Positions 1 through 8,728 of a DNA stretch of 64,000 nt are shown here, in pieces; positions within the stretch are counted from its first letter, which is position 1; every line of letters starts with the position of its first letter. Source of the stretch: JAYWGN01 sp043778255 (GTDB taxonomy: Bacteria > Bacteroidota > Bacteroidia > Chitinophagales > Chitinophagaceae); NCBI GenBank assembly GCA_043778255.1, contig JAYWGN010000001.1, forward strand, positions 1-64,000. Reading direction: 5' to 3'. A model generated the notes under the pieces. The model ran no database searches, was not told the DNA's origin, and saw only the letters and a program-made list of their open reading frames with translations. The translations under genes were made by a program, and so were the position numbers.

Positions 1-273
1 GGCGATGACGATAAGTATATGGAGTTCAAAGTAAATGGCATTTACAAAAAATGGCATTTGGGGTTCGATATTCCTAATAGTTATATTCAACGCTTTGCAT
101 TACTATGTGAAGAGTTAACCACCAAAGGCAAGTTCACTATATACGACGATGGAGGGCAACAATTTGTATTGGATTATGCAACCGAACAGGAGTTGCTTAC
201 CTTTAATGCTATAACTAAGCTCAATAGAAAGTTTTTGATTGACGCTAATTTTTTTGAACATCCAATAGATTAA
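1..273 (+). CDS. Hypothetical protein, C-terminal part
   Basis: The reading frame is open from the first base of the window, so the ATG at 19 need not be the start and the 5' end probably lies outside. About 90 residues are visible, ending with FFEHPID and TAA. The sequence is mixed alpha/beta with no signal peptide, membrane segment or motif that I recognise. A hairpin terminator follows 25 bases after the stop, so this is the last gene of its transcript. Function unknown. Confidence 0.55.
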   Translation, partial: GDDDKYMEFKVNGIYKKWHLGFDIPNSYIQRFALLCEELTTKGKFTIYDDGGQQFVLDYATEQELLTFNAITKLNRKFLIDANFFEHPID

Positions 274-298
274 AACAAAGCCTATTCCCTAATACAAT

Positions 299-331
299 AG
301 CAGCAGTTGTAAATTTTCAACTGCTGTTTTT
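299..331 (+). terminator. Rho-independent terminator
   Basis: A perfect 9-bp stem (CAGCAGTTG at 301-309 with CAACTGCTG at 318-326) with an 8-base loop is followed directly by five T. It ends the transcript of the gene stopping at 273. Confidence 0.85.
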
Positions 332-380
332 ATATGTTATAAATGGTTGGTTTTTTGTAGTTAATTCTTGGTTATTTTTT

Positions 381-437
381 TTCACCCATTATCTCTTCCA
401 TTTCCTTTGCTACAAAGGCTATTAGTACTTTTATTTT
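381..437. repeat. Direct repeat 1, left copy (duplicated 3' end of the M3 peptidase gene)
   Basis: These 57 bases match 3115-3171 with one mismatch. On the minus strand they encode the last residues of the M3 peptidase (…EMEEIMGE), and here the frame continues KK and then TAA, so this copy looks like the ancestral gene end. The right copy ends the present gene as MGENI-stop. The two copies bracket the accessory genes at 686-3074. Confidence 0.9.
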
Positions 438-440
438 CAG

Positions 441-637
441 CCATTGTTGGAATGGCGAAGCCTTCCAACAACACATGAAATTTTAATACGTTGATTCATT
501 GTAAGAAGTAAAAAATTTAATGGGGTTAAACATTTGTTGGTTTTCTTAAATTAGAATTAAAATTTTAATGGTAAGAACATTTGAAAAAGTAATTTTTTAA
601 ATCATATTTTTGAGAGGCTTCGCCATTCCTACAATGG
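441..637. repeat. Short inverted-repeat element (MITE-like)
   Basis: Two 22-base arms, 441-462 and 616-637, are inverted copies with 21 of 22 matches and enclose about 153 bp of AT-rich DNA without a credible gene. The left arm overlaps a smaller perfect hairpin (TTGTTGGAA at 444-452 with TTCCAACAA at 463-471). The element starts three bases after the left direct repeat. It resembles a non-autonomous mobile or palindromic element; no transposase is nearby and I found no second copy in the window. Confidence 0.6.
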
Positions 638-685
638 CAGAGTGCCCGATGTAGGTGGGATATATATTCTAATACAAACCTTAAA

Positions 686-1051
686 TTAATTATTATTATT
701 TGCCAATAAACTTTCAATAACCTTTTGACTATTACAAAGCTGGACATTTAACATTTCAATTAATTTATCATTTGCATAATTATAGTAATTACCATTTGAA
801 TGAGGGCTATTATTAAAATTAAAAGAAGAGTTGCATATAGGCATTAACTCTGCAATATCTATTTTGAAATATGCACAAATATCTTCTAATAAGCTTAAAT
901 GAAAATCAGACCCATTTTCTATCTTACTTAAAGTTGGTGTTGAAATTTGTAAAGCTTTTGCAAGTTCCTCTTGCTTTATATCTCTAGCCTCTCGTATTTT
1001 TCTTATATTATTACAAATCTGCATTAAAAAAGTAGATACATCTTTTTTCAT
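686..1051 (-). CDS. XRE-family helix-turn-helix regulator
   Basis: The 121-residue protein carries an N-terminal lambda-repressor type helix-turn-helix at about residues 12-68. Its recognition segment reads TPTLSKIENG after KQEELAKAL, typical of XRE/Cro proteins. The remaining 50 residues are Asn-rich with a short helix and probably serve dimerisation. The gene diverges from the lipoprotein gene at 1164 across a very AT-rich 112-bp gap, where it could bind. It lies in the accessory cassette bracketed by direct repeat 1 and is more AT-rich than the backbone. DNA binding is well supported; the target is inferred from position only. Confidence 0.85.
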   Translation of the reverse strand: MKKDVSTFLMQICNNIRKIREARDIKQEELAKALQISTPTLSKIENGSDFHLSLLEDICAYFKIDIAELMPICNSSFNFNNSPHSNGNYYNYANDKLIEMLNVQLCNSQKVIESLLANNNN

Positions 1052-1163
1052 TTTTAATTATTTTATGCAATATAAAGAATTTTTAATATTGTATATAGTA
1101 AAAAAGTTGCTTTTCAATTTTAAAAGCTTTCTTTTTGAATATTATAAATAAAAAAATAAAATT

Positions 1164-2354
1164 ATGAAAAAGGGTACCAAAACTTTATTTTCTTTTGCAT
1201 TGTTAATTACATTTTTTTTAAGTTGTAAAAAAAATTGGAAAGAAGAAGTTAAAAATGCTACTAGCGTAATCGATTTAAAAACAAAAGGAAGTGTTGCAAA
1301 TAAAGATATAACTTCAAACCTAAATAAATTAACATCAAAAGCATATACCTATAACAAAGATGAAAATATTATAATTACGCAATTAAATGAATTATTTGAA
1401 ACTCCAGTGATTACATCAAAAAAAAGCATTAAATTTTTTCAAGTTATTTCAAATAAAAAAACAAAAACAAATAGGCAAGAACAAGTCATTGAAATTGTAG
1501 CAGATTTTGACAATAAATCAACTTTGAACCAAGAATTAGTTGTAGATTTAATCATTAAAAAGAACAATAATTTTTCAGGAACAATGATTTTTTTAGGGAA
1601 AGACAATAAATATTTAAATGAGGAGGTATATAAAAATGGAATTCTTAAAAATACAAAGACAATAATTAGTAAATTTGATAATACTAGTAATACCAATAGA
1701 ACTTGCCAAGCATGGTACTTGAATGTTTATATAGACGGCGTTTTATCAAGTTCTACGTATTTATACACTACTTGTACGGGAGATGGGGCAGCAGGAGGAG
1801 GAGGAGGCTGTGAGCAAACAAGAATGCTAGATAATAATACTTCACCATTCACTTTGAAATGTGGAGGTGGAGGAGGTGGCAGTGGAACAGAATGTAAAGA
1901 TGAAGTTAATGATTTTCTAACAACATATACACAACCTCAGTTTAATTCCACTTATACTGGGAGCAATGTTTATACAAACGGTAATATTTATACCAAAAAA
2001 ATAGAATGGCCATTTTTAGGTTATATAAATGGACTTGGTATGACGTCTGGTTGGAAATGTAATTTAAGAGTTCAAGTAGAAAATATTGGAATAGTATTGC
2101 CTAACTATAAATTTATAGTTGGAAGTGCAATTCATGATTCTTATACTCAATTTGGGTATTCTTTTTTTGTAACTAGTACTTGCTCTGAAAAGCACCCAGT
2201 TTCTTTTAATTACCCTAATCCTAATGTTTTGCGAACCTCAATAAGTGTAACAGTCAAAAACGAATATGTTTGTAAGGGTTCGCCTTTTTCAAGTAATACA
2301 GAATGTGATAGAACTTTTGATATGCAAGCATTTTTAGTTGGCACTTTTTTATAA
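1164..2354 (+). CDS. Putative lipoprotein with Gly-rich, Cys-containing C-terminal part
   Basis: The protein has 396 residues and starts with a lipoprotein signal: MKK, a hydrophobic core, then the lipobox-like FFLSCKK with the acylated Cys near residue 21. This points to outer-membrane or surface attachment. Residues 30-170 are Lys/Asn-rich. Two glycine runs (GGGGG near 211 and 230) flank a Cys-containing loop, and several more Cys follow in the last 130 residues, suggesting disulfides outside the cytoplasm. I do not recognise a family. A second small exported protein gene follows 12 bp later, probably as one operon. AT-rich codon use (ATT, TTA, AAA) sets it apart from the backbone. Confidence 0.75.
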   Translation: MKKGTKTLFSFALLITFFLSCKKNWKEEVKNATSVIDLKTKGSVANKDITSNLNKLTSKAYTYNKDENIIITQLNELFETPVITSKKSIKFFQVISNKKTKTNRQEQVIEIVADFDNKSTLNQELVVDLIIKKNNNFSGTMIFLGKDNKYLNEEVYKNGILKNTKTIISKFDNTSNTNRTCQAWYLNVYIDGVLSSSTYLYTTCTGDGAAGGGGGCEQTRMLDNNTSPFTLKCGGGGGGSGTECKDEVNDFLTTYTQPQFNSTYTGSNVYTNGNIYTKKIEWPFLGYINGLGMTSGWKCNLRVQVENIGIVLPNYKFIVGSAIHDSYTQFGYSFFVTSTCSEKHPVSFNYPNPNVLRTSISVTVKNEYVCKGSPFSSNTECDRTFDMQAFLVGTFL

Positions 2355-2366
2355 ATAAAATAAAAT

Positions 2367-3074
2367 ATGAGAATACTTTTTTATTCACTATTACTATTAT
2401 ATAATTGCACCAATCGATCTTATAAAAAACCTAGCTTCGAAAGCTTTTTATTCATAACAACTTTACCAAATATTGGAGCAAATAATACAATAAGTAACTA
2501 TGTTGACACTTTATTTATGTATAAGGGCACTCAAAAAATGATGTTTAAGCAATACAAAATAATATTTGAAAATGTAAATGGATTTGATAAACCAATACGT
2601 AAAGAAGGAGTTTTTTTATATTGTAATAGGGGAAGTAAATTGGGGTTAGCTAAATATGTCAATAAATTTGAAACTATAAAAATGGATAGCGTTGAAAAGT
2701 CAATAATTTATTTTCAAAAAATACCTTGTATTGACAGTTTTGATATTTTGATAGACTCTAATAAAATTGAAAATTTTTTTGTAAAAAAGTACACAAATTT
2801 ATTAACGGATATCAGTTACCCAGACACTACATATTTATATTATTCATCAATTATTAAAAGTGATTCTTTTTGCTTAAATAAAGAATACGATATAGTAAGT
2901 AAAAGAAAATTAGTTAAAATTGTACATTTATATAAAAAAGAAAGATACAGAGATTCAAAGCCTGATAAAGATATAATATTGGGGTTTGAAATTGTCCCTT
3001 CTTCAAAAAAAGTTTTAAATGAATTTTTAAAAGTTGAAGAAATATTTCAAAATCAACTAAACAAAAAATATTAA
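2367..3074 (+). CDS. Hypothetical exported protein, possible lipoprotein
   Basis: The protein has 235 residues with a short hydrophobic N-terminus (MRILFYSLLLLYNC). The Cys at residue 14 could be a lipidation site, although Asn before it is unusual for a lipobox. The rest is rich in Lys, Tyr and Ser with no motif I can name. It starts 12 bp after the stop of the upstream lipoprotein gene and probably shares its transcript. It is the last gene of the cassette; the right direct repeat begins 40 bp downstream. Confidence 0.65.
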   Translation: MRILFYSLLLLYNCTNRSYKKPSFESFLFITTLPNIGANNTISNYVDTLFMYKGTQKMMFKQYKIIFENVNGFDKPIRKEGVFLYCNRGSKLGLAKYVNKFETIKMDSVEKSIIYFQKIPCIDSFDILIDSNKIENFFVKKYTNLLTDISYPDTTYLYYSSIIKSDSFCLNKEYDIVSKRKLVKIVHLYKKERYRDSKPDKDIILGFEIVPSSKKVLNEFLKVEEIFQNQLNKKY

Positions 3075-3105
3075 TCCCCATCAGATGTTATAATTACCAT
3101 ATTGG

Positions 3106-4839
3106 CTAAATATTTTCACCCATTATCTCTTCCATTTCCTTTGCTACAAAGGCTATTAGTACCTTTATTTTTTCGGGGCTAAAGTCAAATTCAAGGCCTG
3201 CTGTTCGGTACAGTTCTGGCAAGGTTTTGGTGGCACCTAAGCTTAGGGCATTGCAATAATTTTGTAGGGCTTTGGTTGGGTTAGTTTTGTATTGCATATA
3301 CATGCCTATAGCACCTAATTGGGCTATGCCATACTCAATGTAGTAAAACGGTACTTCGTACAAATGTAATTGCCGCTGCCAACTTGTGGCACGGTATTTT
3401 TCGAGGCCTGTAATATCTAATATGGGTGAGGTGTATTCGTTATTTATTGCCAGCCATTTTGCCTCACGTTCCGCCTCGGTATGTGTTGGGTTAGTATAGA
3501 GCCAATGCTGAAATTGGTCTATCGTAGCTATCCACGGAAATATAGTAATGGCTCTTTCTAATTGGTGTATTTTGGCACGGTTAAGCTCCGTAGTGTTGTT
3601 AAAGAACACCTCCCAATGTTCCATACTAAATAACTCCATAGCCATACTTGCTACCTCGGCTATTTCCATTGGGTACTCCTTAAAGCCAGCAAGTGGCAAA
3701 GGGTGCGCCAGAAAGGAATGTATGGCATGTCCACCTTCGTGTACCATAGTAGTAACATCGTGCATTTGCCCTGCTGCATTCATAAATATAAAGGGTGCAC
3801 CACTCTCGGCTAATGGGCAATTATAACCACCTGGTGCTTTGCCTTTTCGGCTCTCCAAATCAAAGTGTTGTAACTCCTGCATTTTGCGTAAGCAGTCAGC
3901 AAAAAAAGGGTCTAATTGTTCAAAACAAGCAATTGATTTTTGCAACAAATCGGCACCATTGGTAAATGGGTGTAGTGGTGTAGTGCCTTTTGGTTCGGCC
4001 TCTACATCCCAAGGGCGTAAAGTGGCTACACCTAATGCTTTACGTTTGTTTTCGTATATTTTGTTTACTAAGGGGAGTATATGTTGTTTTACGCCTTCGG
4101 CAAAATTAGTACAGTCCTCCACCGTATAATCAAACCTGCCCAACTCCTTAAACCTATAGCCTACATAATTACTAAACCCTGCATTAATGGCTATTTGGTG
4201 GCGTTTGGCTAATAGGCTGTTGAATAAATTGGTGAGTGTTTCTTTACTTTGTAATCGGGTTTCATTTATTTGCAAGTACACTTTTTCTCTTATGGCTCTA
4301 TCTTCATTTTCCAAAAATTTTGCAGCTTGCTGCATCGTATATTCTTGCCCATCTACAGTAACCATCATAGCACCTGTAATAGCTCCAAATTGTTGTTGTT
4401 CTATAGCCAATTCGCTATTAATAGGGATGTTTAATTCATTAAATAAGGCTATATTTTTTGCTATGCTTCGCAAATAGGTAAAGTATTGTGCAGTGTCCAA
4501 ATCGGCTGTATGAGGGCATTGTACCAATTTTTTGTTAAGTACATCGGCATAAGCTTGTAACTGTGGTTGTATATGCATACAAAAATAGTGGAACGATTCT
4601 TCCAATGCTTTGTCGGTAGTATCACAGGTCATTTTTATTTGTCGCCAACAGGCATCTTCACTTACGGCAGCTTCTAATTCACTCATTTGTAGCAGCCAAT
4701 TTTCCAATTCGTGTTTGCTATTAAGGGTAGCAGTTTCTAATTGTATAAAGTAAGGCTCTAGGCTTTCCCAGTTGGTAATAGTAAAGTTATGGGGCAAAAA
4801 ATTCCGTGTAGTTTTTGTAATATTTGCTGTATAATTCAT
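3106..4839 (-). CDS. M3 family oligoendopeptidase
   Basis: This 577-residue zinc oligopeptidase carries the M3 signature HEGGH at residues 367-371 (His367 and His371 bind zinc, Glu368 is catalytic) and a downstream glutamate-rich segment (PMEIAEVASMAMELF) that supplies the third zinc ligand. Length and composition fit the PepF-like M3B branch, which degrades short peptides in the cytoplasm. No signal peptide is present. The last five residues (MGENI) differ from the MGEKK ending preserved in the left copy of direct repeat 1, so insertion of the adjacent cassette appears to have replaced the extreme C-terminus. That tail is beyond the catalytic domain, so activity is probably unaffected. Confidence 0.93.
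   Translation of the reverse strand: MNYTANITKTTRNFLPHNFTITNWESLEPYFIQLETATLNSKHELENWLLQMSELEAAVSEDACWRQIKMTCDTTDKALEESFHYFCMHIQPQLQAYADVLNKKLVQCPHTADLDTAQYFTYLRSIAKNIALFNELNIPINSELAIEQQQFGAITGAMMVTVDGQEYTMQQAAKFLENEDRAIREKVYLQINETRLQSKETLTNLFNSLLAKRHQIAINAGFSNYVGYRFKELGRFDYTVEDCTNFAEGVKQHILPLVNKIYENKRKALGVATLRPWDVEAEPKGTTPLHPFTNGADLLQKSIACFEQLDPFFADCLRKMQELQHFDLESRKGKAPGGYNCPLAESGAPFIFMNAAGQMHDVTTMVHEGGHAIHSFLAHPLPLAGFKEYPMEIAEVASMAMELFSMEHWEVFFNNTTELNRAKIHQLERAITIFPWIATIDQFQHWLYTNPTHTEAEREAKWLAINNEYTSPILDITGLEKYRATSWQRQLHLYEVPFYYIEYGIAQLGAIGMYMQYKTNPTKALQNYCNALSLGATKTLPELYRTAGLEFDFSPEKIKVLIAFVAKEMEEIMGENI
3115..3171. repeat. Direct repeat 1, right copy (inside the 3' end of the M3 peptidase gene)
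   Basis: This is the counterpart of 381-437, with 56 of 57 bases identical. It is coding sequence for the C-terminus of the M3 peptidase. Together the copies define an insertion of about 2.7 kb next to the end of that gene. Confidence 0.9.
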
Positions 4840-4851
4840 AGTATAAATAGT

Positions 4852-4872
4852 TAATCCGCCAAAGGCGGATTA
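4852..4872. repeat. Palindromic repeat TCCGCC/GGCGGA, copy 1
   Basis: A perfect 9-bp inverted repeat (TAATCCGCC, spacer AAA, GGCGGATTA) lies between the DUF5606 gene and the M3 peptidase gene. It has no T-run on either strand. The same core recurs at 17641-17656, and a half copy occurs near 21310. It resembles a short REP-type palindrome. Confidence 0.6.
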
Positions 4873-4917
4873 GTTGTTTTTAATTTTTTGGTAAATGTTA
4901 TTTTCTAATTATTTCTC

Positions 4918-5448
4918 TTACGCCATTTTACGTGGCATATTTATTTTTTGAGCAGGTGCTTTTTTTATAGCTGCAGCTTTGGGTGTAGTAGCTTTTGGCT
5001 TTGTTGCTTCTTTAGTAACTTTTACTTCCTTTGCTTCCTCATCGGTTTCACTATCGGTAGCAGCTTCTGGTAGGGTAATGGCTACATCATTTTTTTCGAG
5101 TATGGCTAACCATTTTACCATTTTTTTAAGGTCGCTATTATACACCCTTTCAAAATCAATAGTAGGGTATATTGTTTCAAAGTATTTTTTTAAGGCTACT
5201 ACATCTTTACCATCAGGCTTTGCTGCAATATTGGTTTGCATTGCTTTAAATACTTCTATCAAATTTATATTGTCGCTAGTAGTATATACCTCTATACTTT
5301 CCAAATGCGAAAAATTATGTACTCTACTACTAACAAACTTTGTAGTACCATCTTCCAAACTTTTTACAATAGCACCATCTGTTTTAGACGATACCATTTC
5401 AAACAAACCCGTCATTCCAGTTACTGATATTAATTTATTGTATTCCAT
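4918..5448 (-). CDS. DUF5606 family protein
   Basis: The N-terminal 110 residues (starting MEYNKLISVTG, then SKTDGAIVKSLEDG and RVHNFSHLESIEVYT) match my recollection of the conserved DUF5606 proteins of Bacteroidota, whose function is unknown. The C-terminal 55 residues are a low-complexity Lys/Ala/Thr/Pro tail, basic and probably disordered, ending MPRKMA. I chose the ATG at 5448, because the upstream extension to 5514 encodes a non-conserved, hydrophobic leader absent from the family. The basic tail could contact nucleic acid; this is inference. Confidence 0.85.
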   Translation of the reverse strand: MEYNKLISVTGMTGLFEMVSSKTDGAIVKSLEDGTTKFVSSRVHNFSHLESIEVYTTSDNINLIEVFKAMQTNIAAKPDGKDVVALKKYFETIYPTIDFERVYNSDLKKMVKWLAILEKNDVAITLPEAATDSETDEEAKEVKVTKEATKPKATTPKAAAIKKAPAQKINMPRKMA

Positions 5449-5705
5449 GTATATAATTAAGAGTGCAAATATAAGCATATTGTGATAATGGCAATGGTAT
5501 AGATTGGTATTCAATTTTTACATTTTTTAAACACAAATTTTTACAACTTTTTTGTGACTAACCACTACAAAAAACGGTACAATTAAATAGTTCCCTTTTC
5601 GTATTATTTTTTGTAAATACAGCATATCAAATGATACATAGTATAGTTACATGTCTTTAATCATTATCTTTACGGAGTAAGTAAATTTTTCAAATTAAAT
5701 GAATT

Positions 5706-5954
5706 ATGATTTTAAAAGTAATTACGCCTCAAAATGAAACTTATGATTTCAAAGTTTCTTTTCCCAAAAATTATGTTGGCAAACAAGTGCATTGTATTTT
5801 CTATACGGAAGAAGAGGCTAAAATAAATACTTTTGAAAGCAGTGTACAACAAGCAAAACCCTCTGACTTTTTTGGTACAATGACTAGTGAAGATGGCGAA
5901 AAAATGCAAACTTATATTACTGAAAGTAGAAACGAATGGAACAGAAATATTTAA
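5706..5954 (+). CDS. Probable antitoxin of a PIN toxin pair
   Basis: This 82-residue protein sits directly upstream of a PIN-domain gene and overlaps it by 19 bp, the usual arrangement of a type II toxin-antitoxin operon. The N-terminal half is beta-rich and the C-terminal half (SEDGEKMQTYITESRNEWNRN) is an amphipathic segment of the sort antitoxins wrap around a PIN toxin. I see no clear AbrB, RHH or Phd DNA-binding motif, so the antitoxin role rests on position. A TATCTTTA -7-like element lies at 5665-5672. Confidence 0.7.
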   Translation: MILKVITPQNETYDFKVSFPKNYVGKQVHCIFYTEEEAKINTFESSVQQAKPSDFFGTMTSEDGEKMQTYITESRNEWNRNI

Positions 5955-6286
5955 TTGATACCAACAGCCTAATTGATGCACAGATTGGAAAATTGCCTAA
6001 AAATTGGTTAATGTTTATAGTTTCTTTTATAACCTATATTGAATTTTTTGGGTACAAAAATGTTACTCAAGCCAATAAAGATTTTATTGCATTAGCTACA
6101 GTAATTGAAATTGACAGTGCAATTATTAATAATTGTATTGAATTGCGTAAAACTCATCACATTAAATTGCCCGATGCTATAATAGCTGCTACTGCAATTT
6201 TTGAAAAGCTAACAATTATTACAAATAACGAAAAAGATTTTGAAAATATACAAGATGTAAAGTTTGTTAACCCTTATAAACTTTAA
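5936..6286 (+). CDS. PIN-domain ribonuclease toxin (VapC-like)
   Basis: This 116-residue PIN domain shows the acidic metal-binding set: Asp8 in YLIDTNSLID, Glu36 in TYIEF, Asp80 in KLPDAIIAATA, and the TNNEKDF segment with Asp101. VapC-type toxins are Mg-dependent RNases that cut tRNA or rRNA and stop translation. All catalytic positions are present, so the toxin should be active. It overlaps the upstream antitoxin gene by 19 bp. Codon use is AT-richer than that of pepP next to it, suggesting acquisition. Confidence 0.9.
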   Translation: MEQKYLIDTNSLIDAQIGKLPKNWLMFIVSFITYIEFFGYKNVTQANKDFIALATVIEIDSAIINNCIELRKTHHIKLPDAIIAATAIFEKLTIITNNEKDFENIQDVKFVNPYKL

Positions 6287-6340
6287 TACCTTAAATTTAT
6301 TGAAGAAATACAATTGTTTAAAATTTTATAAAATAATGCC

Positions 6341-7633
6341 ATGAAATATTTACCCATTAACCCCAAACTGTTTACCGAAAACAGAAAGCGATTTGTAAAG
6401 GAAATGCAGCCCAACAGTATTGCTATATTTAACAGTAATGATGAGTTGCCTACTAATGCCGATCAGCTATTTTATTTTAAGCAAAATAGTGACTTGTATT
6501 GGCTTACAGGTATAGACCAAGAAGATACCATGCTAGTGCTATACCCCAACAACCCCGATAAAAATAATAAGGAAGTACTAGTACTAGTAAGGCCTAATGA
6601 AGCTAAAGAAAAATGGGATGGCAAACGACTTACCAAAGAACAAGCACAACAAATAAGTGGCATACAAAATATAGTGTGGTTAGACAGCCTCGATGCTTTG
6701 CTACAAATGTGGGTACACCATAGCGATAACATATACCTTAATACCAATGAGAACGACCGTAAGGCAAACTATGTACCAGTAAGGGATTACCGCTATGCCG
6801 ATGCTATGCGAAAGCAATATCCACTACATAACTTTTTACGAAGTGCAAAAATAACCAAACAGCTAAGAGCCATAAAAACACCCGCCGAAATAGAAGTAAT
6901 GAAAATGGCTATGGAAATAACCAACCAAACATTTAGGTACTTACTGCAATACATAAAACCTGGTGTAACTGAGTACGAAATAGAGGCCGAAATATGGCAC
7001 CAGTTTCTGAAACAAAGAGCCACTAGACCAGCTTATGGTAGTATAATAGCCAGTGGCGATAATGCCCGAATACTACATTATGTAAACAATAACCAAGTAT
7101 GTAATGGTGGCGATATGTTGCTTATGGACTTTGGCGCCGAGTATGCTAATTACTGTGCCGACCTTACCCGAACTATACCTGTAAATGGAAAATTTACCAA
7201 AAGGCAAAAAGACCTCTACAACGGTTGTTTGCACCTACACAACTATGCCAAAGCAATACTTAAACCTGGTATAAGTATAATAGACTACACCGAAAAAGTA
7301 GGCGATGAAGCCACCAAAGTATTTGAAAAATTGGGATTACTAACAAAAACACAAATAAAGAATGAAAACCCTACTGATAGGGCTTATAGAAAATATTTGT
7401 ACCATGGTATAAGCCACCATTTGGGTATAGATGTGCATGATGTTGGGGCAAGATTTACCCCTATACAAGCTGGTATGGTGTTCACTATTGAGCCAGGTAT
7501 ATATGTAGAAGAAGAACAAATTGGTATTAGGATAGAAAACAACTTTTGGGTAACCAAAAATGGCAATATAGACCTCATGAAAAATATACCTATAACGGTA
7601 GAAGAAATAGAGGCACTGATGAAAAGAAAATAA
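6341..7633 (+). CDS. pepP: Xaa-Pro aminopeptidase (M24B family)
   Basis: This 430-residue protein has an N-terminal creatinase-like domain (about 1-170) and a C-terminal pita-bread M24 domain. Metal ligands are visible: Asp in MDFGAEYANYCADLTRT (two Asp), His in HHLGIDVHD, Glu in FTIEPGIY and Glu in GIRIEN. It removes N-terminal residues that precede proline, in the cytoplasm, using two Mn ions. The length matches the family. The gene is followed 17 bp downstream by pssA in the same direction. Confidence 0.95.
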   Translation: MKYLPINPKLFTENRKRFVKEMQPNSIAIFNSNDELPTNADQLFYFKQNSDLYWLTGIDQEDTMLVLYPNNPDKNNKEVLVLVRPNEAKEKWDGKRLTKEQAQQISGIQNIVWLDSLDALLQMWVHHSDNIYLNTNENDRKANYVPVRDYRYADAMRKQYPLHNFLRSAKITKQLRAIKTPAEIEVMKMAMEITNQTFRYLLQYIKPGVTEYEIEAEIWHQFLKQRATRPAYGSIIASGDNARILHYVNNNQVCNGGDMLLMDFGAEYANYCADLTRTIPVNGKFTKRQKDLYNGCLHLHNYAKAILKPGISIIDYTEKVGDEATKVFEKLGLLTKTQIKNENPTDRAYRKYLYHGISHHLGIDVHDVGARFTPIQAGMVFTIEPGIYVEEEQIGIRIENNFWVTKNGNIDLMKNIPITVEEIEALMKRK

Positions 7634-7649
7634 AGATATAAATAGTATT

Positions 7650-8447
7650 ATGACAAAACAAATTCCGAATATTGTAACGTTACTCAATTTATTTTTTGGC
7701 TGTATAGCCATAGTATTTATAGTACAAACTAACAACTTTACCTACTACCAAACTGTAGATGGTAACCTCCGTTTTGCAGGTATTGATAGCATACCTGAGG
7801 CTTGGTGGTACGGTAGTTTATTTATTGCTTTGGCAGCAGTAGTCGATTTTTTTGATGGCTTTGTAGCAAGGCTATTGGGTGCAAGTAGCGAAATGGGCAA
7901 ACAGCTTGACAGCCTAGCCGATGTAGTAAGCTTTGGTGTAGCACCAAGTATGATACTATACCAAATGCTAAGGATGAGTTATATGCAACAAGCTAATGGT
8001 GCTACCATTGATATACTATTGCTTACACCTGCCTTTATACTAGCTTGTGCAGGGGCTTACAGGCTTGCCAAGTTTAATATTAGTACCGACCAAACCAAAT
8101 ATTTTACAGGTGTACCTATACCGGCAGTTGGGTTGGTAGTGGCAGCTTTTCCTGTAATATTGTATAAAAATATATTAGGTTTAGAAAGCCTTTTGCTCAA
8201 CAAATTTTTACTATATGGCATAATACTATTACTAAGTTGGCTTATGGTATGTAAGTACAAAATGCTATCGCTTAAAATAAGTAAAGCCGATATAAAAACT
8301 CAAATGCCCTTACTAATATTAGGAGTAATTGGGGTAGTTGGAGCATTTTTTTTACAAGCCTTAATAGCACCCATTGTATTTGTTGGCTATGTTGTAATAT
8401 CTTTGCTTAATCAAAAAAAAATGAATAATGTACAAAGCTCTAATTAA
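7650..8447 (+). CDS. pssA: CDP-diacylglycerol-serine O-phosphatidyltransferase
   Basis: The CDP-alcohol phosphotransferase signature D(x2)DG(x2)AR(x8)G(x3)D(x3)D is intact in the stretch that begins VDFFDGFVAR and ends LDSLADVVSFG. The protein has 265 residues and about seven or eight membrane segments. It makes phosphatidylserine from CDP-diacylglycerol and serine, the step before phosphatidylethanolamine. It overlaps purS by 20 bp, so the two are co-transcribed. cdsA, which makes its substrate, is at 16759. Confidence 0.94.
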   Translation: MTKQIPNIVTLLNLFFGCIAIVFIVQTNNFTYYQTVDGNLRFAGIDSIPEAWWYGSLFIALAAVVDFFDGFVARLLGASSEMGKQLDSLADVVSFGVAPSMILYQMLRMSYMQQANGATIDILLLTPAFILACAGAYRLAKFNISTDQTKYFTGVPIPAVGLVVAAFPVILYKNILGLESLLLNKFLLYGIILLLSWLMVCKYKMLSLKISKADIKTQMPLLILGVIGVVGAFFLQALIAPIVFVGYVVISLLNQKKMNNVQSSN

Positions 8448-8676
8448 TATAATGCCACTAAGTAACTTGCTTGATCCACAGGGTAAAGCCGTACTGGGTG
8501 GGTTGCACAACCTTGGTGTAACCACCGTTACCGATGTACGAGTAGGCAAACATATAACCTTAACTATTGAAGCAAATAATGAAACTGAAGCCACTACAAT
8601 AGCCGACCAAGCTGCCAAACAATTATTGGCTAATGCTGTAATGGAACAGTACGAAATAACAGTTGAAAAAATTTGA
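8428..8676 (+). CDS. purS: Phosphoribosylformylglycinamidine synthase subunit PurS
   Basis: The 82-residue sequence has the PurS pattern: an N-terminal strand, LLDPQGKAVLGGLHNLG, then VTDVRVGKHI and a C-terminal helix and strand. PurS bridges PurL and PurQ in the small-subunit type of FGAM synthase of purine biosynthesis. The start lies inside the end of pssA. purL and purQ are not in this window. Confidence 0.94.
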   Translation: MYKALINIMPLSNLLDPQGKAVLGGLHNLGVTTVTDVRVGKHITLTIEANNETEATTIADQAAKQLLANAVMEQYEITVEKI

Positions 8677-8728
8677 GTTGACAAATAGTTTAGTAGTATT
8701 ATTACTGTAGTTGTATTTCAAATTAATT

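Noticed and set aside
565..747. 60-codon minus-strand ORF
   Set aside because: Overlaps the inverted-repeat element and the XRE gene end; sequence without credible protein features.
5515..6340. Direct repeats around the PIN toxin pair
   Set aside because: I compared the flanks by eye and found no duplication, so this pair is not counted with the bracketed cassettes.
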